DNA of 64,000 nt, from assembly GCA_004352715.1 (NCBI GenBank), contig SCFE01000064.1, forward strand, positions 1,509,465-1,573,464, written 5' to 3'. The notes under the pieces were generated by a model. That model was not told the DNA's origin. It saw nothing but the letters and a program-made list of their open reading frames with translations, and did no database searches. Every line of letters starts with the position of its first letter. The stretch's first letter is position 1. This document shows positions 47,023-57,500 of this stretch, piece after piece. Source of the DNA: Hofstenia miamia. Lineage: Eukaryota > Xenacoelomorpha > Acoela. The position numbers and the translations under genes are program-made.

Positions 47023-47640
47023 TCTTGGTCAATATTATTTCAGTTACAAAGTATAATTCGGAAAAAGTGAAAAGTTTTTCTTCTTGATGTGCTTAATAGT
47101 ATAGTGCACATACCATGACATAGCAATGTTAAATTTGGAAAATATTTCAAGACATTCCATGATGTTTTTGAAAGTCAGCTGTTGTGTACAGCCATCACGA
47201 CACATACGCTTAAAATCAAACATAATTTCATTGCTTTTCAACATTGAAAGTTCTAAGAACTTTACATTAAAGTTATATCATGTATTTCATTGAAAAAGTT
47301 GTCAATACTCAGTCCAAGCATCGATATTCAGTTTTTTGTGAGAAATAGAATAAATTTAAATCTATTACATTTTAATATTCATGAAATTTTTTACCTTAAA
47401 TAGTTAAGTAATAAGACATTTTTTAAATTTGTTCATGACGGATGCAGAAACGAATAATGTTTTAAAAAATGCGTTGGTTCTATAACAATTTAAGATATAT
47501 TGTTGAAACAGCCAAATGTAAAAATAGTACTATTAAACTCCAAAAAATATTTATTTAATTTACTATGAAAATGAAATTAGATTTTCATTTTGGAAAATAA
47601 TTTTTTGTTGTTTGACTAAAATTTTAAAATTTTCAGTAAG
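47023..47640. other. TCTP upstream region
   Basis: AT-rich; no TATA box in the expected place upstream of the pyrimidine tract at 47642. Confidence 0.4.
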
Positions 47641-47641
47641 A

Positions 47642-47651
47642 CTTTTCTTCC
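47642..47651 (+). promoter_or_regulatory. possible 5' TOP tract of TCTP mRNA
   Basis: CTTTTCTTCC, a C followed by an unbroken pyrimidine run, 31 bases before the TCTP start codon. TCTP mRNAs in animals are known TOP mRNAs whose translation responds to TOR signalling. That transcription starts here is inference. Confidence 0.45.
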
Positions 47652-47681
47652 ATTTGCCGACAGTCGCACTTAATCAGTAAA

Positions 47682-47709
47682 ATGATTATATATAAAGATG
47701 TTTTAACTG
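47682..47709 (+). CDS. tpt1: TCTP exon 1 (28 nt coding)
   Basis: ATG to ACTG with donor GTATTT. Encodes MIIYKDVLT and the first base of Gly. Too short to be found by ORF length; recognised by the family N-terminus and the codon it completes in exon 2. Confidence 0.85.
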
Positions 47710-50700
47710 GTATTTTTTTTTTAGCAATTATCTTGATATTTCAATGCATAATAAAATAATTGTGCTTAATACATCAAGCTACTAATTAAAATAACGATTT
47801 TCAACCGCCAATAAATATTGGTTTTCAATAAATAACTAAATCGGAATAAACGCTTTTATGTTTAAGAAATTTCAAAGTAAAAAATTTTCTTTGGGATATT
47901 TATATATGGTGATGTAGTATACATTGCGAGGCTACCCATTTTTAAGCTGCTAAAGTAATTCATACTAATAAACTTAGAAACAATAAAAGATAATTTTAAA
48001 AATATTTTGTTTCATATGTATAAACTTTTAAGAATGTAAGCGCACAAAGATATAATCATGTCTTAGCTGAAACTGTCCAAAGTTAAAAAATTGCAACAAC
48101 AAAAAGACTTAAATTACCCTTAAGAGGGATAAAAAGTACACAAGTTAAGTCAATACAAATTAATAGTCGACTTTCTTCAGAGAGCAGCTGAAAATATCAA
48201 ATTAATACTTCGTGATATTCAGAAGGTCAATCTTGTAAACGGAGATCATATGGTTAGCAAGCTTCACGACTCTTGAAATAATTCTTTTCGCACATTTTCT
48301 TTGGATTGGTAACTTTGAATCTGTGGTTACGGCGAACTTGTAGAATAACGACACGCGGACAAAATAAACACTAATTTAGGGTCAAAAACGATAGGAAATA
48401 CAATAAAGTTTAAAATATAATCAATTTAAACCGATAACTTGTCTTAATTCAGCATATTTGCAGCACACGATATCACGCGGTATATATTTAAGCAATATAG
48501 CATATAAAACCACGAAGTCATGTAATAATAATTATCTTTATCGAACTCGATTTGAAAACCCTGAACTGTATTGTACAAATTTTTCTTCAAAAATTGTGAT
48601 CAATTGAATTCATATGTATTTTGTTGTAAAAGCGAAAAAGGACACTTGTTATTCAAATTAATGAAGATATTTCACTTAAAATAAAGACTTGATTTAAATC
48701 AAAAGTTTATAGATTTGCTTAAACATATATATATATATGTTAAAGATAATTATTTTTACATGACTTCGTGGTTTTATATGCTATGTTGCTTAAATATATA
48801 CCGCGTGCTGCAAATATGCTGGATTATGACAAGTTATCGGTTTATATCGATTATATTTTAAACGTTTTTTACCCTAAAGTAGTGTTTTCTTTGTCCGCGT
48901 GCTTCGCGTGTCGGTATTCTACAAGTTCGCCTGTGATTACCTGATGAACGTAGTTTCTCCAAACCAGTGTGATCGGGAAAGTGATCCGCTGTAATAAAGG
49001 ATTTGCCGGCAAGAACAGTTTTGATGAATAAAATGTATAGTTGAAACAACATAATAATATGAAATAGCTGATAATCGCTAGCCAAATCAAAAGAAAATTG
49101 AGCTTTTCCAAATGCTCAGCAAAGACAACGTCTATAAAAATCTCCATTTTAGCAAGTATGATGGTGATAGGAAATCAAGTTGGCCTAGCATAAAGTAAGA
49201 TGCTCAAAACACATGACTGTATTACTAATACAGTATTAGTCGAGCCTTGACCATTACGTTGGTTTGAAATGGAACATTGTGCATTATCATAAAGAAGGAG
49301 TTTCTAGCCTTCTTCAGCATCGATAGGGCATGGACATTCCAGCGTAAATTAGAATTAATTATAACACCGAGATCTTTTACGTGTTGAACAGTATATATGG
49401 TTTCATTGCCAATAAGCAATTCAGAGAGCTGCGAAGTATAAAAAATGATTAGCTGAGTCTTTGAAACATTAATAGCCATGCCGTTTAGCCTGTTCCAGAT
49501 CAGGAAACGGTTGATATCCTCCATCAGAAGATCTTTGACTTTAGCAAGAGCTTTACAGTTATCAGCATACAAAAAACTGTCAGCGTTAATGAAGGTATCG
49601 GGCATATCATCAATAAAAATTAAGGAAAGCAAAGGTCCAAATATACTCCTGTGCGGGACGCCACTGACCACAGATAGCTTGGGTGAGATATCTCCATCAA
49701 TAACAACGAGATTAGAGGCGATTAGAATAGTAAGATGTGAAGAACTTGATAAACTGATCATCCAAGCCAAATAAACGTAACTTGTACAATTAATAATTTG
49801 TGTGGAACGCAATCGAACGCCTTAAGGAATTCAAAATAAACACAAAAAGCGTCTTCATTACGGTCTAAGGAATTATATACTTTGTCAAGAAATAGAGCTG
49901 AGTCACGGTTGAACGACCCTTCGCTTGGAATCTGGTCCTCCAAACTGGTGTTCATTGCTTGGAGGCAATAGTTCTTCAGAAAACCGATTAAACTGCATTT
50001 ATTACATCTGGCAAATGAGCTGCGTTAAGTGGTTTATTCGATATTTTAGGCATTGTCTCATAATGTAAGGGCCGATTTATTGGACAAACTTGTGTCCACT
50101 CAACGATCTTAAAAAATTTCTGCAAGATGATTCTTAGTAGCCTGAGCTGTGTGCGCAAGCACATCGTTGTAAATGAGATGAAAGAAGAATACCCCTTTCT
50201 TCCAAAGCAGGGATGAATTGTCCGAAGCATATGAATACGTTCTTCTGATGTGAAACCTCTGTGTAGAAAAAATAGACCAATTAGGTGCCTAGCTGGCATT
50301 GCTGCCCACACTAAGGCGGACGGCCGGTGCTACCGCAATAGCTCATAAAAATGAAGGTTGTCTTTAGATCAAAATGACCCTCAGCATACACTGTGCATTC
50401 ATCGGTGAAAAAAAGTTTGTTTTTTCTGACGCTGATATCGTATTTAGCAAATTTTTTTTGACAACACTGAACACGGTTTAATCTATCTTCATCACTAAGC
50501 AATTGTACCTTTGTTAGTCTCCAGTTTTTGAAGTCTAAATCTTTTTTTGTTGTCGCCTGGTTCGTAAGTTCCTCTCTGAATAATTGGATCTTGTTATCAA
50601 ATTGTTTAGGGGGTGAATATTTCCTTTCTCTCATATTTTCTGCATAAGACTTTCATCTCGATTCTTGCGGGTTGCTTAAACGGACCTAAAATATATTTTG

Positions 50701-53700
50701 GTCGTAATTTTGAATGGACTCAAAATTCATTTACCGTATGCTTTATCCATGGTATTTGTTCTTTAGTGGTAGCTATTTGGAGTTGATATTTTGATCCTGT
50801 TTCTTAACTGATAAAAATCGTTCCAAAAATTTTGAGAATGCGTCCAGAACGGCAGTTCAGCTGTTTTGATTTCATAGTATGTTAAGTATGCTAATGAGCG
50901 TTCTTCGGTCTGCATTTTGTTGAACATTTCCTCCTCCTTTTGCGCAGACGTCCTCACGGCCTTTCGTTCTTTAATATCAGCCCGCCAAAAATAAATGTTA
51001 AATTTAATGTTTCTCCGAGTGTGAAAAACGTGTTCTACAAAGGTGCTTCTGTTATCAGCAAATGAGGTGTTGTAACCAATGACAGTTTTCTTTCTTGTAC
51101 AAAATTTTCTAATTTTTATTCTTTGTTTTTCACCTTTATAGATTTGTGAAATAATCGCTCTAGAAAATGAACAGTCTTTTTGGGAATTTATTTTTGATCA
51201 ACGCCCCGTTCATCCTTGAGAGAAGCTTGTGTGCTTTACTAATTTTTCAACTGAACAGCATCATTGCTTGATTTATTTTGATTTATAAGGATCTTTTCTT
51301 CAGTGTTCTTTTGAAAATCGTTCTGTTGATGAAGTTCTTTTGATTTCCTCTCACAGAAGATGGTATCAATTTTATGGAACTTGACAAAGTCTCTTTTCTG
51401 TCCAGCTTCTCATCCGGTTCTCTTCCAGACTCTTATTCCTTCCTGCGTTCTCTTCACTCCAAGCCTGAGCTCCCCAATTTGAGATGGAACCTTCTTTCTG
51501 CTCACTGACCTGGAGAAAGCTGATCTGTTCAACGCGTATTTTGCCTCTAACTTCTCTGTACCTGTCTCCATGTGCCCTGGTCCGCCTGGTGCCTCCCCGC
51601 TAATCCGACTTTGTGATATGGTCTTCAGCGCCCATGATATTTCTCTCATGCTTAAATCTTGCAATTTGTCTGGTCCTTGTTATCCTGACAGTGTTCGTTC
51701 CTTTGTAATTCATGAAACCTCCTCTATGCTTTCTATCCATCTTTACTCATTCATTTGCTCCACTAAGCACTATCCCGCCTGTTGGAAGACATCTTGGATT
51801 TCTCCGCTGTTAAAATCTAATCAGCTTCCCTCCTCGCAGGTCACGTCCTACTGCCCAATAGCTATTCTATCTCGACTGTCTATCATCTTTGAACGCCTTG
51901 TTTTTCGTTATGTATTCCCAAAAATTCGTCACCTCATCTCTTCTTCTCAGCATGGCAACCTTCCTGGTCACTACAATTACTAACCTGCTCACTCTGATCG
52001 AAAACTTCTACTTTCACTCTGATAGTAATGATCCTGGTTGTATTATCTTTCTTGACATCTCAAAAGCGTTTGATCGGCTCTCTCATTCCATTCTGCTTGA
52101 CAAGTTACGTTTATTGTATTTCATCGAACTGTTCCAGTCTTACCTGACCAATCGCCACCAGTGTGTCAAAATCAACTCGTCTATCTCTTCTNGGTCCTCT
52201 GTCAACCATCTTGATTTTAGCACTAGCAAGACATGTGGTATTTCCTTTTCTGTGGCTCCCCCTTCTGATTTCCCTCAACCTGTGAGCTTTGCGCCTCATC
52301 ACACTCATCTTGGAGTTCAAATTGCTGCTAACTTAAATTGGACTGGACATGTGTCTTTGCGTCTCCGCAAAGNATTACTAACCTGCTCACTCTGATCGAA
52401 AACTTCTACTTTCACTCTGATAGTAATGATCCTGGTTGTATTATCTTTCTTGACATCTCAAAAGCGTTTGATCGGCTCTCTCATTCCATTCTGCTTGACA
52501 AGTTACGTTTATTGTATTTCATCGAACTGTTCCAGTCTTACCTGACCAATCGCCACCAGTGTGTCAAAATCAACTCGTCTATCTCTTCTGTCTCCGTTAC
52601 ATCACCACGGGGAGTAGGCTCAGTGTTTGCTGTTCTTTTCTTCCTCGTTGCCATTAACGACCTCCCTCATTCTGTTCTCAACTCGTCTTGCCTGTTGTAT
52701 GTCGACGACTCTGCGATTTTTGATTTTGTTTGGTCTTTTGCTTCTAACATTTCTTCTGATCTTGAGCTCTTGTCTACTTGGTCCTCTGTCAACCATCTTG
52801 ATTTTAGCACTAGCAAGACATGTGGTATTTCCTTTTCTGTGGCTCCCCCTTCTGATTTCCCTCAACCTGTGAGCTTTGCGCCTCATCACACTCATCTTGG
52901 AGTTCAAATTGCTGCTAACTTAAATTGGACTGGACATGTGTCTTTGCGTCTCCGCAAAGCTAATTTTTCGCTATTTGCCCTTTTCCGTAATGTTCCTTTT
53001 AATACCTCGTCCGCTGTGAAACTCTCTTTGTTCAAGTCCATTCCTCGCGCCATTCTTCTCTACGCGTCTCCTTGTTGGTGGCCTTCTCGTGCTTTGTTCC
53101 TTTCCATGAAACGTTTCCAGAAACGTGCTTTCAAATGGATTTCCTCTTTGGCCTATAAAGACGCTCTGCTGAAATTCTCCACTCTCTCGCTGTCACTCTA
53201 CTGTGCCTGTGATCTCCTTCTGTTCAATCGAACACTGACTCGCAAATTGGATGTTGATCCTTTTGATTTCATTAAGTTCTCTAATTCCTGCTGCACTCGC
53301 TCTGATGATGTTGTCACCTTCTCCATTCGTCCTACGAAGAATCATCGCACCCTTCACTCGTTTTTCAACCCTCCATCAGCGATTGATTTCTTTTTCCCGC
53401 CACCGCGCTTCAAGAAATCTTTGATGGCTTTCCTCTTTCCTGAGCCCTTCTCCAACTTCGCCTACTCTTCCATTTGCTCCTATTTCAACTCCTGTGACTG
53501 TCCTCGCCTCCGTAAAACTTGACTTGTTTTTATTTTTTGTTGTGTATGCCTTCAGCGGCTAAATAGTCATTGATTATTATTATTATTAAACAGAATTGTT
53601 AGTTTTTTTGTGAATAACTAAAACAGAACAAAAATTTCTATGAACCAAAAATATGTAGTGAAATTAGATATTGTTGTGTCGGCTTCTGTGGATTTTTGCA

Positions 53701-54245
53701 AAAATTGAATATTTTAATGCAGTTTTAGAGGGTTGGCTTATATGCTAGGCCGGTTTATATGTGAGTATATACAGTATTTGAAATAATTGTAATTAAAAAA
53801 GAATCATCGCACCCTTCACTCGTTTTTCAACCCTCCATCAGCGATTGATTTCTTTTTCCCGCCACCGCGCTTCAAGAAATCTTTGATGGCTTTCCTCTTT
53901 CCTGAGCCCTTCTCCAACTTCGCCTACTCTTCCATTTGCTCCTATTTCATCTCCTGTGACTGTCCTCGCTGCCGTAAAACNAAATAATTGTAATTAAAAA
54001 ATGTTTTAGATGTTCATATAAAAAGGGTAGCGCTTCCACATAGGCAACATTTTTTTGGAATTAAAACTGGGTGCTGTTTTGCTGCCCTCCCTCTATGATA
54101 TCCATTCCAATAAACATGAAATTTGAGATTTATATCTGCAAGACTTCTAAGTGCATGATAAGAACAAAAAAATGGAAGAAAAAAATATTAAACAATTTTT
54201 TTTAGTAACCAAAGCGCCTCTGAAAAAATGGGAGGACCAAAGCGC

Positions 54246-54291
<46 letters not shown>

Positions 54292-54514
54292 CCATGTATT
54301 TTTTCCACATAATCATATAAGCTGATTTTTCCACATAATTTTTGTAGGACATAGTCTTTCAGTAGTCCCTACCTTCATGCAAAATATTTTAATGATCGAT
54401 GAGTTTTTAGCGAGTAATCGCAAAAGTTTAATTTTCGGCCCAAATCCCTCTATGCAGTATGGAAAATCCCTCTATGTAGCGGATTTTTGAAAAAGTCATG
54501 CTACCTAGAGGGAG

Positions 54515-54555
<41 letters not shown>

Positions 54556-57500
54556 CTGGCGCTGTGTACTATGGGAATTAGGAAGATTAAAGTTAGGGCC
54601 CTTCTAGGCAGTAGATAAACCTGAAATTCGCTCATTAGATGTTCAAAAGTTAATGTGCCAATTTTTGGAAAATTTGATCCAGACCCTTTGAAAAATATTT
54701 CTTGAGGGCGTTGTGTACACATGGGAGTATGGTGCCACGTCTTTTTGCACAATTTGTATGTAATATAAATCAAATAATTTAAATTTCAAGTGGAGTTTTT
54801 TGGATATATGATATCTAACAATTTCTCATATAATTCAGTAGCTTCAACCCAAAATTTTGAAAAATGACTGAGGAATGCCTCAAACCATATTTATAAGTTA
54901 GTAAGAATATATTTAAAGCATACAATAACAGTTGCTCACAATTTTCATGCAAAATTTCCCCAAATTATGGCAATATAATTGGCTTCGCAACTTGAGTGTG
55001 GCCAGTTTGAGTCAAGATTGCCTTTCTTAGCATTTGAGATAATTTGTCATTTTGTAGCTTATTTAGCGAAATTATTGTAGTGATTTTTTGGTGTGAATTT
55101 TTTTGCAAGGATAAAAAATTGCTTAACATTTGCGATACAAAGTAATTCATTTTAAATTTTATTCCGCGCAGAACAAAAGACAGGTTTCTCTTTATATGTG
55201 CTTTCATACCGATCATTTTTTTAATAATAGGAAAAAATCATTCGCAATTCTGATATGAGACAAGTATTTATAGCCAGTTTTGCTCTTATTACTTGCGATT
55301 ATACTGGAACTCTTATGTTGAACATATTGATCCACAATAATGCTCGAGTGGTAATAGGCGAAAGTTGTAGTTGGCCTGTAGCAAGAAATAGATCATTGCC
55401 ATTTGTTTCATAATTTATATTGCATTTCTTTGTTAATGTATTCTTTAACTTTCACAAATATCCTTAAATTCATTCAAAAGGAAGGCTGTTTTCAATTTTT
55501 ATTTTTTTGCTAATGGTCTTCAAAAACGATCATTTATATCATCTAAAACGTATTTCACAATTCATTGTCAAGCCTAATGTTTTCATAGAAGCGTGAAAAT
55601 TTGTACACTCTTCAATTTTTTAATTTATATGGCTTCTCAACATAAATTTTTATAATTATTTGACATGTTTAGACAAATTTTTCGCAAAATAAATCCAAAT
55701 GCTTAACAGGCGCAATGTCGGGATCAAATTCAATAAAAGCCATTTTGAAGCACATGTTCTTTATGCTGATCCTTTTGTGATACAATGGCATTTTATAAAT
55801 TAGATAATAAGAATCTTGGAATAAGAGGTTAAAAGAAATAATTAAAGGAACTCAGTATTTGATGCATATTTCAATAACTACAGTTTTAATAGATTTAGCA
55901 ATTAAAAGAAACTACATTAGGGTATATCTTAGAAAAATTGTTTGAAATTCAGTGTGAAATTCATTGTTAGGACGCTTAGGGTAAATTTCCAATAGCGTTT
56001 GTGTAAAATTACTATCTATAATTTACCTCTATATTGCATCTAATAAATCTCGCAATGTAATAAATGCAATATTGCTTATAAATAATTGCATCATTCACCA
56101 CTTGTGTTTTCATTTTTTGCAAAATTCGGATAACTGCAAATCGGGAGATTATCGCCCTAATAAAAACTTTAACTAAATTTTTCCAATTGAAATTTAAATA
56201 TTTTAGGTGCTGAGCTCTTCACGGATGCATATTCAGTTACAGAAGAAGACGGCCTTTATATAGTGCGCGGCAAGGTAAATGAACCTTATGTACTTGAAAT
56301 TTAATAAAATAAATTTAATTTTCACAACCGTGATATAGTGGTATGTAAAAAATTCTGTAAATTTTTAGTTCTGTTCTCATTTTCTGTTTTTGACACAATT
56401 ACCAATTTGAAGCTAAAACAAATTGTAATTTTTCAAACTGAGCATGTGCTATGCTAATTATATAAAAATTTATAATTTACATCAGTGATGCTGTGGTGGC
56501 GTGTCCGTGGGCTGGATCCAGCAAAATTATATCAGTGATTGAAATGTTTTTTTAATAAATAATTCTCGGTGTGTTATGATACAATATCAACAAATGATGT
56601 CCAGGGCTTCTCATTTTGCTGTTAACAGCAACACTCTTGCTATTAATAGCATCGATATTTTCTTACTTAATGCATAGATAGAATAAATAAAAAATTCGTA
56701 GATAGGCTCTGACATTGCATGGATAGGAGCAGAAGCGCACGTTGGATTTTTCATGCGAAAATATTAAAAATGTATTTCCCGACTTAGTTTTTGTCGAATA
56801 TTTTTTGATTTAACCAATTAAAAACACTTTTGAAAACTTGACAGGTTATAAATGCGCACAGCACAAAGCGCAATTGGGAAGTGCCTCAATATAGTACATG
56901 AATATTCATGAGTCTCCAAATATATAATATAATTGATACGTTGGATCACGCTCTATCAATATGATTTGTTGACTGCTTGGGACTGCAATTATCTTTACCA
57001 ATGATTACAGCACTGGTCTGAATTCTTGTGAGAGTTTGATGGGCTGTTGGGGATTTAAAAGACATTGATAGCGTGTGAACAATACAGATATGCCAATACG
57101 CGTTAATTTTATGAGCTGTTTTAAACAGCACTTGTTTGCTGTTTGCTGTAACAGTTTGCAGCTGTTCAGAGCAGTGTTGTTGGGAGCCTTGATGATTTCA
57201 AATAAAATTTGGGCCAGGTTTCCTTTGAAATCAATTTGGCCCTCTGACATATTTCACCTTGGCATCGCTGTAAATGAAAATAATAATTGAAAGTCTGTCA
57301 TTAAATCAAGGACAATGCGATAAGATCAGTATATAGAAAGTAGTTACATTTCAGCATCAACCAAAATTTGAATTCCTTGATTGTTTACATTGAAGTAATT
57401 AAAGAATTTTGTTAAACTCTATATCACAATAATCAAATATGGCGTTTTGTTGTTTATTTATAATCGTTAGACATTGGATTCATGAAAAGGATGATTTCTT

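Noticed and set aside
53781-54000. LINE 3' piece flanked by 19-bp direct repeats, as if a fresh insertion with TSD
   Set aside because: The right repeat starts directly after a single N, so the flank duplication is more likely contig overlap than a target duplication.
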